From assembly GCA_944383895.1 (NCBI GenBank), contig CALWRH010000005.1:62001-126000 (forward strand): DNA of 64,000 nucleotides, read 5' to 3'. Shown piece after piece: positions 54,930 through 63,161 of this stretch. A program made the position numbers and the translations under genes. The notes under the pieces were generated by a model. That model saw only the letters and a list, made by a program, of their open reading frames with translations. It was not told the origin of the DNA and searched no databases. Origin of the DNA: an uncultured Christensenellaceae bacterium. GTDB lineage: Bacteria; Bacillota; Clostridia; Christensenellales; UBA3700. Position 1 is the stretch's first letter, and every line of letters begins with the position of its first letter.

Positions 54930-55975
54930 AACTCCTTTGCGATCTGACTCTGGAAGAACTCAAGACTTTGCTCAAAGAATACGGTCAGCCGTCTTTCAGG
55001 GCTAAACAAATGATGAGTCATATCGTCAGCGGGCGCGAGCTCGGAGATATGAGCAACATCCCTAAAGAACTCATTGCAAAACTGAAAGAAGACGGATGGC
55101 GCGCTATCGGAATTAGAATTGAACGTAGCTTTACATCTTCGATAGACGGCACGGTAAAGTATCTTTACGAGCTTTACGACGGCAATATAATCGAGGGCGT
55201 TCTTATGCGCTATAAGTACGGCAATACTCTGTGCGTGTCCACTCAGGTAGGTTGCGCGATGGGCTGCAGATTCTGCGCGTCTACGCTCGGCGGACTTGTC
55301 AGGAATCTGAGCGCGGGAGAAATACTTTCTCAGGTCATCGCCGTAAGCGCGCTCAATGCGGATAAAGATCACAGAGGGGTCACCAACGTAGTGCTTATGG
55401 GTAGCGGAGAGCCTCTCGACAATTACGAAAATGTCACGAAGTTCCTCGGATTGCTGGCGTCTGAAAACGGGCTGAATATTTCAAAGCGAAACGTATCCTT
55501 ATCAACGTGCGGATTGTGTGAGCGCATGATAAGACTTGCGGATGAAGGTTTTACACCCGTACTCACGGTATCGCTTCACGCTCCGTTTGACGAGATGAGA
55601 AAGAAGATCATGCCTGTAGCCAACAAATATACCGTAGCTCAGTTAATGGGCGCTGCAAAGTATTATTTTGAAAAGACCGGGCGAAGAGTGATATTCGAAT
55701 ACTCTCTGATAGCAGGAGAAAACGATACAAAAGAGTGCGCGGAAGAACTTGTAAGACTTATGAAAGGTTTTTCGTGTCACGTCAATCTCATACATCTCAA
55801 TTACGTCAAGGAGCGCGGACTCAAAGGTTCAGACGAATCCGCTATTGACAAATTCCGTAAAATTCTGGATAATAACGGTGTGAGCTGCAGTGTAAGGCGA
55901 AGTATGGGGTCGGATATCGAAGGCGCCTGCGGGCAGTTAAGAAGAAAATATATCCAGGAAAACAAAAAAGAATAA
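54926..55975 (+). CDS. rlmN: Dual-specificity rRNA/tRNA methyltransferase RlmN
   Basis: Radical-SAM enzyme making 2-methyladenosine in 23S rRNA (A2503) and tRNA. CAMGCRFCAST carries C-x3-C-x2-C; GGLVRNLSAGEILSQV and VVLMGSGEPLDNYENV follow (family usually MGxGEP); CSVRRSMGSDIEGACGQL has the terminal catalytic Cys. 349 residues. The last gene of the unbroken overlap chain from rpoZ; an AT-only spacer follows where prpC-prkC stand in Bacillus. Confidence 0.97.
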   Translation: MKLLCDLTLEELKTLLKEYGQPSFRAKQMMSHIVSGRELGDMSNIPKELIAKLKEDGWRAIGIRIERSFTSSIDGTVKYLYELYDGNIIEGVLMRYKYGNTLCVSTQVGCAMGCRFCASTLGGLVRNLSAGEILSQVIAVSALNADKDHRGVTNVVLMGSGEPLDNYENVTKFLGLLASENGLNISKRNVSLSTCGLCERMIRLADEGFTPVLTVSLHAPFDEMRKKIMPVANKYTVAQLMGAAKYYFEKTGRRVIFEYSLIAGENDTKECAEELVRLMKGFSCHVNLIHLNYVKERGLKGSDESAIDKFRKILDNNGVSCSVRRSMGSDIEGACGQLRRKYIQENKKE

Positions 55976-56021
55976 TAATAATTATTATAAATTATTATTT
56001 AGTAATATTAAGTAACAAAAA

Positions 56022-56912
56022 ATGGCGATAGATACGGTAAGACAAGGACAGATAATAAAAGGCGTTGCAGGCAAATACAGTGTGAAAACGGATAACGGAG
56101 AAATCCTCCGTTGTTTCGCGCGCGGTAAGCTCAGAGAAAACGGCGCACTTTATGTCGGTGATTACGTCGATGTCGAGGTAAATGGCAAAGAGTGTGTCAT
56201 AAAAGACGTTCTGCCGCGCAAAAGCATGCTTGTCAGACCTTACGTCAGTAATATAGACGGTATCGTCATTGTAATTTCACCTGTGCCTAAACCAGATCTT
56301 CTGCTTGTCGACAAGCTTATAATAAGCTGTATACAGCAAGGAATAGATTGTGCTCTCTGCGTAAACAAATGCGATATGCCGGGCGTAGACGAGCTTTACG
56401 AGGCGGCTAAAAAAGAATACGGCAGCATTGCTACAGTTATTCTCACTTGCGCCGAGGACGGCAGAGGCGTTGAAGAACTGAAAAACATTATCAGCGGCAG
56501 ATATTATTGTCTTGCCGGACAGTCTGCCGTCGGCAAGTCTTCGCTCGTAAACGCGCTTGTCGGAGATAAGATAATGGAAACGGGCGAGATAGGAGAAAAA
56601 AGCGGCAGAGGAAAACACACGACAAGGCATGTTGAGATCGTCGAGTTTGAAGACGGAACGAAAATCGCGGACACATGCGGATTTTCCATGTTCGAAATAC
56701 CTCTGTTCGATCCGATGTTCCTTGAGAGCTATTATATAGATTTTGATAAATACCGCGAGAATTGCAGGTTCAGAGGTTGTACGCATACGGTCGAAGAGTG
56801 TTGCGGTGTCAAAGAGGCTGTGGAGCTCGGAGAAATACCTAAAGAGAGATACGAAAGATATCTTAAACTATATGAAGAATTCAATAAAAGATGGGAGAAG
56901 AGATATGGCTGA
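56022..56912 (+). CDS. rsgA: Small ribosomal subunit biogenesis GTPase RsgA
   Basis: Circularly permuted GTPase for 30S maturation. OB fold 1-70, then G4 CVNKCD, G1 GQSAVGKSSLVNALVG, G3 ADTCGFSMFEI, and a zinc domain CRFRGCTHTVEECC. 296 residues. No Shine-Dalgarno sequence precedes the ATG; the 46-bp upstream spacer is almost pure A/T. Overlaps rpe by 8 bp. Confidence 0.96.
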   Translation: MAIDTVRQGQIIKGVAGKYSVKTDNGEILRCFARGKLRENGALYVGDYVDVEVNGKECVIKDVLPRKSMLVRPYVSNIDGIVIVISPVPKPDLLLVDKLIISCIQQGIDCALCVNKCDMPGVDELYEAAKKEYGSIATVILTCAEDGRGVEELKNIISGRYYCLAGQSAVGKSSLVNALVGDKIMETGEIGEKSGRGKHTTRHVEIVEFEDGTKIADTCGFSMFEIPLFDPMFLESYYIDFDKYRENCRFRGCTHTVEECCGVKEAVELGEIPKERYERYLKLYEEFNKRWEKRYG

Positions 56913-57561
56913 AGTGCTTATAGCTCCGTCTATATTGTCCGCTGATTTTGCGGCAATGGGAGAGGCAGTAAAGAATCTTAAAAAATGGAACGCTGATTGG
57001 GTGCATTGCGACGTAATGGATGGCGAATTTGTACCCAACATTACGTTCGGCATGCCTATGGTTGAGGCGCTGAGAAGAAACACGGATATGTTTCTCGACG
57101 TACATCTGATGATAGTAAAGCCCGAGCGTTACGTCGAGCGTTTCGTTAGGGCGGGTGCAGATCTCGTGACTTTCCATCCCGAGGCAAGCGAAGACGCTTT
57201 CGCGACTATTGACAAGATAAAATCGTCAGGGGCTAAAGCTGGCATAGTTCTCAATCCCGATATCCCTTGCAGCGTTGCAAAAGAATTTGTCGATAAAGTC
57301 GACGTGATAATGCTTATGGGTGTTTTCCCTGGTTTCGGCGGACAGAAATTTATACCCGAAGTAATGGAAAAAATCACAGAGCTCAAAGAGATGACTAAGG
57401 GCGGCAAAGTTCTTGTAGAGCTTGACGGGGGCGTAACTCTTGATAACGCGCCTGAGATGATCAGAAGAGGACTCGACGTTATGGTCGCTGGCAATGCCGT
57501 GTTCAAGGCTCCCGATCCTTGCATGGCGATTGAGTGTCTGAAAAAGGGTAGAACGGCTTAA
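56905..57561 (+). CDS. rpe: Ribulose-phosphate 3-epimerase
   Basis: Interconverts ribulose-5-phosphate and xylulose-5-phosphate in the pentose phosphate pathway. IAPSILSADFAAMG, WVHCDVMDGEFVPNITFG with catalytic Asp, MLMGVFPGFGGQKFIPEV, VELDGGVTLDN, VAGNAVFKA. 218 residues. ATG 56905 overlaps the rsgA end with GGGAGAAGAG upstream; the long in-frame extension to 56743 is inside rsgA. Confidence 0.97.
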   Translation: MAEVLIAPSILSADFAAMGEAVKNLKKWNADWVHCDVMDGEFVPNITFGMPMVEALRRNTDMFLDVHLMIVKPERYVERFVRAGADLVTFHPEASEDAFATIDKIKSSGAKAGIVLNPDIPCSVAKEFVDKVDVIMLMGVFPGFGGQKFIPEVMEKITELKEMTKGGKVLVELDGGVTLDNAPEMIRRGLDVMVAGNAVFKAPDPCMAIECLKKGRTA

Positions 57562-57828
57562 GACGGTAAAGGTCGGTTTTAGTGTTTTACCGCACGGTAC
57601 CCCGTTCTTTAGCGGTCTGTATCGGGAGATCGGATTTATAGTTATCGTAAAGTCAAGATAATTTACACGGTGCGCTCTGTAATGCAGGGCGCACATATAT
57701 TAAAATCAAAATATTATTATCAATTAGTATTAATTATTATTAAGTATTTAATAAATAAAATATTATCATAGTCACACAAATAAAAATCGGCGCATATTAT
57801 GAAATCGGGCTATAAAAGGAGGTAAGTT

Positions 57829-57909
57829 ATGAGAATTTATTGCATCAATCCGCCGAAATTTATAAAAACCGTTTTAAGACTGTTTTGCAGAGGAGAAAGT
57901 AAGAACTGA
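57829..57909 (+). CDS. spoVM: Stage V sporulation protein M (SpoVM)
   Basis: 26-codon gene with a perfect AAAGGAGG site 6 nt before the ATG. The peptide reads MRIYCINPPKFIKTVLRLFC then RGESKN: an aromatic N-terminus, a helix-breaking Pro and an amphipathic basic helix, as in Bacillus SpoVM (also 26 residues), which binds the convex forespore membrane and anchors the coat protein SpoIVA. Its place after rsgA-rpe and before rpmB matches the Bacillus order, but thiN is missing between rpe and spoVM. Confidence 0.85.
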   Translation: MRIYCINPPKFIKTVLRLFCRGESKN

Positions 57910-58255
57910 TCTGACATGATACATGGACGCGGGCGTTTTGTCAGACGCATATGATCAGACTTTGCTTTTGCATGCGCTATGTTCAATGTTGCCGTATTTT
58001 CTGTTTTTGAAATATAGTAATGACTGCCATATTACGCGAAAATGCAAATTGCCTGACAGGAATTCACACATTTCCTGTCTGACAGCCTGCATATCAGGGT
58101 GGCGCAGAACGCGTGATGTTATCTGTAAGTTTTTACTTCATCGCGGTTATTTGATCGTTGTCGGGGCGTGAGTGAGCCGCGATGTAGTTATGTTTTTGCC
58201 GTAAACAGAGAACAGTGTTTTTAGCTTAAGAACCGCTCCGAACGCATTTTTTTGC
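57910..58255 (+). other. Intergenic region between spoVM and rpmB
   Basis: No convincing gene. An open frame at 57923-58171 (82 codons) lacks a ribosome-binding site and has an implausible composition. An inverted repeat GACAGGAA / TTCCTGTC (58055-58062 and 58072-58079, 9-nt loop) is the only structure and may end the spoVM transcript. Confidence 0.5.
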
Positions 58256-58286
58256 AATAAAAATGCGGATGCATTGCTGCATCCGC
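58256..58286 (-). terminator. Terminator of rpmB (minus strand)
   Basis: On the minus strand GCGGATGCA-GCAA-TGCATCCGC is a perfect 9-bp stem followed by ATTTTTATT. Confidence 0.88.
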
Positions 58287-58307
58287 GCGATTACCGTTTA
58301 ATATAAA

Positions 58308-58517
58308 TCAGTCGTTGGATTCGGTTGTCTTATCAGCCTTGTTCATCGTTCTGAGGCATCTCGTGCAGACGTAACCTTTGACCTGTTTGCCGGTTTCGTC
58401 AATGAAATCAACTTTCTGAACGTTTGCGCCCCATGCTCTTCTATATTTACGGTTAGAGTGGCTGACCTTGTTGCCGCTCTGCTGACCTTTACCACAAATA
58501 CTGCATACTTTGGACAT
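58308..58517 (-). CDS. rpmB: 50S ribosomal protein L28
   Basis: 69-residue L28. Begins SKVCSICGKGQQSGNKVSHS and continues NRKYRRAWGANVQKV; the zinc-binding version with CSIC and CTRC is present. GGAGG lies 8 nt before the ATG on the minus strand. Divergent from asp23-fakA, the usual Bacillota arrangement. Confidence 0.97.
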   Translation of the reverse strand: MSKVCSICGKGQQSGNKVSHSNRKYRRAWGANVQKVDFIDETGKQVKGYVCTRCLRTMNKADKTTESND

Positions 58518-58552
58518 AGAAAAATCCCTCCTGACTTATTCGTTGCCTAAAT

Positions 58553-58581
58553 ATATTAGCATTAAAATTTGAATAAATCAA
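58553..58581 (-). promoter_or_regulatory. rpmB promoter
   Basis: On the minus strand TTGATT (58581-58576), 17 nt, TAATAT (58558-58553). Confidence 0.65.
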
Positions 58582-58860
58582 CAATTTTCAACCGTATTTT
58601 GAATTTTTTTTCAAATCTCTGCGTGCTGGTGCGATGAGTTGAAAAATATTTCTGTTCTTATCAAAAATTTTTTCTAAAACCATATTTTATTTGAGTCGGT
58701 CAATTTCAGCCAAAAATATACTTTTTTGTATGTTTTGCATGTGTTTTCAGATGGCTTTACTTTGTTGAAAAATAGAATTTTTTGTTGTCAAAATGCCGCT
58801 TTTTTATAAAAACGTGTTAGTTTTGGGCGGCTATGCGTATATTTATATATAAGTAAACAC

Positions 58861-58889
58861 TTGCAAAAAATTTTTTCTTCGTGTAATAT
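58861..58889 (+). promoter_or_regulatory. asp23 promoter, apparently leaderless
   Basis: TTGCAA (58861-58866), exactly 17 nt, TAATAT (58884-58889), then 6 nt to ATG 58896; no ribosome-binding site. Same geometry as dinB and prmA. Confidence 0.68.
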
Positions 58890-58895
58890 TAAGTT

Positions 58896-59246
58896 ATGGC
58901 AGTAAAGACTACGAACAGATACGGACGAATAACGATTTCTGACAGCGCCATCGCAATGACGGCGCACTATTCTGCCGCCGATTGTTACGGCATTGTGGAT
59001 TTGGTTTCCAGACGTCTTACAGACAGCCTCATCGAGCTTTTCAACAAGCAGCCTGCGGGCAAAGGCGTAAAAGTAGAGACGGTAAATAACAAGATATATC
59101 TTGAGCTGTATGTGGTGCTCAGAGACGGCGTAAACGTCGATGCGGTCTGCGATTCCGTTCGCAGTACTGTAAAGTATGACGTTGAAACATATACGGGTAT
59201 GCGCGTGAGCGGTATTGTGGTAAACGTCGTCGGCGTGAGACTTTAA
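58896..59246 (+). CDS. yloU: Asp23/Gls24 family protein (YloU)
   Basis: 116-residue Asp23-family envelope-stress protein. The family core is visible: GRITISDSAIAMTAHYSAAD, YGIVDLV, and LYVVLRDGVNVDAVCDSV followed by VKYDVETYTGMRVSGIVVNV (split here). Located directly before fakA, as in most Bacillota. The mRNA is probably leaderless. Confidence 0.93.
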   Translation: MAVKTTNRYGRITISDSAIAMTAHYSAADCYGIVDLVSRRLTDSLIELFNKQPAGKGVKVETVNNKIYLELYVVLRDGVNVDAVCDSVRSTVKYDVETYTGMRVSGIVVNVVGVRL

Positions 59247-59259
59247 TGGAGAAATATTG

Positions 59260-60891
59260 ATGAAAATTATAGACAGTACAAAGCTGAAAGAGATGTTCCT
59301 CGGCGGATACAGAAATCTTCAGCTTCACAAGGCGGAGGTAGACTCGCTCAACGTCTTCCCGGTCCCTGACGGCGATACGGGTACGAATATGTCGTTGACG
59401 CTCGCGTCCGCCGTTAAAGAAATCGAAAATCTGCAGGGCGATTGTTCTCAGATCCTTATCGATTTTTCACGCGGAGCTCTCAAGGGTGCGAGAGGTAACT
59501 CGGGTGTTATTTTATCTCAGATAATAAAAGGTCTGGCAAGGGTTCTGAGTGACGAGAAGTCGATCACCACCAAGGCGTTTGCCGTTGCTTTGTACAGCGC
59601 GAGAGACGTAGCTTACAGTGCCGTGACAAAACCTAAAGAGGGCACGGTGCTCACTGTTATAAGATATATGGCGGAGAACGCCCAGCCTATAGCAAATAAA
59701 AATTCTTCTTTCCTTACTTTCTTTCCCGCGCTTATTGCGAAGGGCGAAGAGATCCTCAAACAGACTCCTGAGATGCTTCCCGTACTCAAAAAAGCAGGCG
59801 TCGTAGATGCCGGCGGACAGGGGCTTCTTTACGTTTTTGAAGGTTTCTATAAGGCGCTTGCAGGCATAGAGATCGCTCAGCCTGACGGAGAGGAAGAAGA
59901 ACACAAGAGCGTGTTGCCGCAGCTCGATACGGTGGGTAGCGACGAGCACGATCTCGACAATATCAAATTCGCTTATTGTACGGAATATTTTATAATCAAT
60001 CTAAAAAAACACGTTACGGACGAAGATATAGAGAAACTCCGTGACAAGCTCATGGCGATAGGCGATTGCGTCATCGTAATAGGCGATATTAATCTCGTAA
60101 AAGTTCACGTTCACACCAATACTCCCAACCGTGCGCTTTATTATGCTTTGCAGCTCGGCGAGCTCGACAAGATCAAGATAGAAAACATGCTTGAGCAGCA
60201 CCGCGCGCTCGTAAAAGCCCGCGAGGCTAACAAAAAGCCCATAGGTATGGTTTCTGTGTGTGCGGGAGAAGGCATAGCGGCTATATTCAAAGAGCTTACC
60301 GTTGACGAAGTCATCGAAGGCGGTCAGACAATGAATCCGAGTGTCGAGGATATACTTCACGCGGTAGAAAAAGTCAATTCCGACAACGTGATAATCCTTC
60401 CCAACAACAAAAACATAATAATGGCTGCGGAGCGCGTTAAAGAACTCACTAAGAAAAAGTGCGTCGTTCTGCCTACTTGCGAAGTGCCTGAAGGCATAAG
60501 CGCTGCGATCGTGTTCGATCCTTCTCTCGATTTCGATGCTAATGTAGAAGAAATGACGGAGGCGTTCAAGCGCGTAAAATGCGGTGAAGTAACGAGGGCT
60601 GTGAGGAATACCGAGCTTGACGGTTTCAAGATCTCCGAAGGCGATTTTATAGGTCTTGACGGCAAGAAAATAGAGTCGAAGTCGGACAGTGCCAACGGCG
60701 CGGTGATCGACCTTATAGACAGAATAAAGACAGACGACAACGAAGTCATTACTTTGTATTACGGACAGGACGTAAGCGAGGCTGAGGCTAATGCGCTCGT
60801 GGAAAAACTCGAAGAACGTTTTGACGATTGCGAAGTCGTATGCTACAACGGCGGACAGCCGCATTATCATTACATGTTGTCGATAGAATAA
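59260..60891 (+). CDS. fakA: DAK domain protein, fatty acid kinase ATP-binding subunit FakA (YloV)
   Basis: 543 residues. The N-terminal DAK phosphatase/kinase domain (1-205) binds ATP: LNVFPVPDGDTGTNMSLTLA gives the metal-binding Asp cluster, then GARGNSGVILSQIIKG and DAGGQGLLYVFEGF. The C-terminal part (about 310-543) is the DegV-contacting domain, ending FDDCEVVCYNGGQPHYHYML. With a FakB (DegV) lipid-binding partner, not seen here, it phosphorylates exogenous fatty acids. ATG 59260 with GGAG upstream is preferred over the adjacent TTG 59257. Confidence 0.93.
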   Translation: MKIIDSTKLKEMFLGGYRNLQLHKAEVDSLNVFPVPDGDTGTNMSLTLASAVKEIENLQGDCSQILIDFSRGALKGARGNSGVILSQIIKGLARVLSDEKSITTKAFAVALYSARDVAYSAVTKPKEGTVLTVIRYMAENAQPIANKNSSFLTFFPALIAKGEEILKQTPEMLPVLKKAGVVDAGGQGLLYVFEGFYKALAGIEIAQPDGEEEEHKSVLPQLDTVGSDEHDLDNIKFAYCTEYFIINLKKHVTDEDIEKLRDKLMAIGDCVIVIGDINLVKVHVHTNTPNRALYYALQLGELDKIKIENMLEQHRALVKAREANKKPIGMVSVCAGEGIAAIFKELTVDEVIEGGQTMNPSVEDILHAVEKVNSDNVIILPNNKNIIMAAERVKELTKKKCVVLPTCEVPEGISAAIVFDPSLDFDANVEEMTEAFKRVKCGEVTRAVRNTELDGFKISEGDFIGLDGKKIESKSDSANGAVIDLIDRIKTDDNEVITLYYGQDVSEAEANALVEKLEERFDDCEVVCYNGGQPHYHYMLSIE

Positions 60892-60930
60892 TCGGTTGAA
60901 TTCTGCCACGGCGATATGCAAAGATATCTG

Positions 60931-60962
60931 AAAACCCCGCTGCGGCGAGGTTTTTATTTTTA
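60931..60962 (+). terminator. Terminator after fakA
   Basis: AAACCCCGC / GCGAGGTTT stem with one mismatch, short loop, then TTTTTATTTTTATT. Confidence 0.68.
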
Positions 60963-61015
60963 TTATGAACAGACATGCGCGTACGCGCGTAACAAACAAA
61001 ATTTGCGACTGACAT

Positions 61016-63004
61016 ATGGATCTGATAAAACTTAAAGGGGTCGGACAAAAGACCTTGGAAAAACTTGCAAAACTCGGTATATCCGACGAGAGGACTCTGC
61101 TTGATTTTCTGCCCAAGACATATTGGGATATGACGAAAGAGGGGGATCTGTCTTCGGCGGAGCACGGAGAATACGTTTTGCTTAAAGGCGAGCTTGTAAA
61201 GCTTACCAAGGTCGCACGCGTCAGATCGGGACTTAATTTTTTCAGGGCAGAATTGTTTACGCAGAACGTAAACGTAAAACTCGTATGGTTCAATGCTCCC
61301 TATCTCAGAGCGAATCTCGAAGAAGGCAAAAGATATACCGTCTGGGGCAAGGTGTCCAAAAAAGACGGAAGGACAGAGCTCGTAAATCCCGGATTTGAAA
61401 CCGAAGACGGCGACAGGCTGAGCGGCATAGTTCCTATTTACGCTACGAGAGGACTTATTCAGCAGTCTGTAATGAGAAAGATAACGGCGGACGCCGTAGA
61501 GAAATGCAGGGTGGAGCCTCTTCTCGAGTGCGACGAGCTGATGCCGCTTTCGGACGCTTACAGATACGCTCACGTTCCTTTAGATAAAAAGACGGCGTAT
61601 ATCGCAAGACGCAGACTTGCTCTCGAAGAGCTTGCGGCGCAGCTTTGCGCGTACCGCATTGTCAAGTCGGGTAAAGGTAACGAGAAAGACAGGCGATATC
61701 GTCTTGATTTTCACGATATGGACGATCTGGTGTCGACTTTGCCTTTTACGCTATCGAAGTCGCAGTCGGATGCAGTCAGAACGATTATGGACGATCTGAA
61801 AAGCAATAAGCGCATGAACAGGATGCTTCTGGGTGACGTCGGTTGCGGTAAAACGATTGTTGCTCTCATCACGATGGCGTATGCTGTAAGATGCGGTTAT
61901 CAGGCTGCGCTTATGGCTCCTACTGAAATTCTGTCCAGACAACATTACGAAAATGCGGTAAGACTTCTTGATCCGTTCGGTATCAGATGCGTTTATCTTG
62001 CGGGCAGTCTGTCTGCCTCGGAGAAGAGAAGTATATATAATGATATAAAGAAAGGACTTGCTGATATCGTGATAGGCACGCATGCCGTGATAAGTGACAA
62101 GGTTGAATTTTCCAATCTCGGATATATAGTTATCGACGAATTGCATAAATTCGGCGTAAGGCAGAAAAGTCTGCTTGAAAATAAAGCTCTGTCTGCAGAC
62201 GTCGCTATCATGAGCGCGACTCCTATACCGAGAGTGTTGGCACTCGGAGAATACGGTGACGTAAACGTAAGTCTGATAGAGAGCAGAAAGACTATAGATG
62301 AATATCCCAAAACGCACGTCGTTCCCGCAGAAAAAGAAAAGGCAATGTTCGGGTTTGTCAGAGAAAGAGTGCTGAACGGAGAACAGTCTTATATAGTGTG
62401 TCCGCTTGTTGAAGACAGTGAAGGACTTGAGGTGAGCTCGGCAAAGTCTGTTTATGAAGAATTGAAAAAAGGCATATTTTCCGATATTCCGATAGGGCTT
62501 GTATATGGCGGCATGAAAGACGAGGCAAAAGAAAAGGCAATGAACGCGTTCTATAACGGCGAATACAAGGTGCTCGTCGCGACAAGCGTTGTTGAGGTCG
62601 GCATAGACAGCAAGGATGCCACCGTTATATGTGTAATGAACGCCGACAGATTCGGACTCGCGTCATTGCATCAGTTGAGAGGAAGAGTGGGAAGAAGGAG
62701 CGGTCAGACGTCTTATTGCTTTTTGCATACTCTCAGGCAGGATGAGTGTGAAAGACTTAAGATTCTTTGTGACAACTGCGACGGCTTCACTATAGCGGAA
62801 GAGGACGCGAGGATAAGAGGTTACGGAGATTTTCTCGGGCTCAGGCAGAGCGGCGGCGTGGGCGGCGCGCTCATAGACAAAAAGCTTTTGGAGAAGAGCA
62901 AGTGGTATGCAGAGAAGCTTTTTGAACCGCAAAACAGGTCAAGACTTGAAAATCCCAGAATAAAAGAATTCTTAATTAGTGCAAAAAATATATCAATGAC
63001 ATAA
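61016..63004 (+). CDS. recG: ATP-dependent DNA helicase RecG
   Basis: Branch-migrating helicase that remodels stalled forks and Holliday junctions. N-terminal wedge/OB domain (1-230; LKGVGQKTLEKLAKLGI, LLDFLPKTYWDM), Walker A LLGDVGCGKTIVAL, DExH variant VIDELHKFGVRQK, motif III MSATPIPR, motif VI QLRGRVGRRSGQTSYC. 662 residues. The motif II DELH replaces the usual DEQH. No clear ribosome-binding site precedes the ATG. Confidence 0.97.
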   Translation: MDLIKLKGVGQKTLEKLAKLGISDERTLLDFLPKTYWDMTKEGDLSSAEHGEYVLLKGELVKLTKVARVRSGLNFFRAELFTQNVNVKLVWFNAPYLRANLEEGKRYTVWGKVSKKDGRTELVNPGFETEDGDRLSGIVPIYATRGLIQQSVMRKITADAVEKCRVEPLLECDELMPLSDAYRYAHVPLDKKTAYIARRRLALEELAAQLCAYRIVKSGKGNEKDRRYRLDFHDMDDLVSTLPFTLSKSQSDAVRTIMDDLKSNKRMNRMLLGDVGCGKTIVALITMAYAVRCGYQAALMAPTEILSRQHYENAVRLLDPFGIRCVYLAGSLSASEKRSIYNDIKKGLADIVIGTHAVISDKVEFSNLGYIVIDELHKFGVRQKSLLENKALSADVAIMSATPIPRVLALGEYGDVNVSLIESRKTIDEYPKTHVVPAEKEKAMFGFVRERVLNGEQSYIVCPLVEDSEGLEVSSAKSVYEELKKGIFSDIPIGLVYGGMKDEAKEKAMNAFYNGEYKVLVATSVVEVGIDSKDATVICVMNADRFGLASLHQLRGRVGRRSGQTSYCFLHTLRQDECERLKILCDNCDGFTIAEEDARIRGYGDFLGLRQSGGVGGALIDKKLLEKSKWYAEKLFEPQNRSRLENPRIKEFLISAKNISMT

Positions 63005-63161
63005 TGATAAGGGTAAAAATTATTCTAAATTAGCTGCAATTTTATAATAGAATAATCGAAAACCCCTTTATTTATCGCATTTTTTTCATTTTTGCGCGTA
63101 TTAATAGACTAAATACATTTTTTAATATATAATTAAACTATTACAAAGCTGAAGGTGAATC

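Larger units (their letters stand above)
58518..58895 (+). other. AT-rich divergent promoter region between rpmB and asp23
   Basis: No gene. It carries the rpmB promoter on the minus strand (58553-58581) and the leaderless asp23 promoter on the plus strand (58861-58889); the 280 bp between are A/T-rich with no recognisable element. Confidence 0.7.

Noticed and set aside
57923..58171. 82-codon open frame after spoVM
   Set aside because: No ribosome-binding site, Cys/His/Leu-rich composition unlike real proteins here, and it crosses an inverted repeat.
58518..58860. Ribosomal-protein autoregulatory leader or riboswitch between rpmB and asp23
   Set aside because: No stable stem or conserved motif recognisable; only A/T-rich sequence and the two promoters.
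63005..63161. T-box or histidine attenuator before hisZ
   Set aside because: The region is AT-rich without a specifier stem, T-box bulge sequence or terminator/antiterminator pair; only a weak 9-bp inverted repeat near 63020-63055 was seen.
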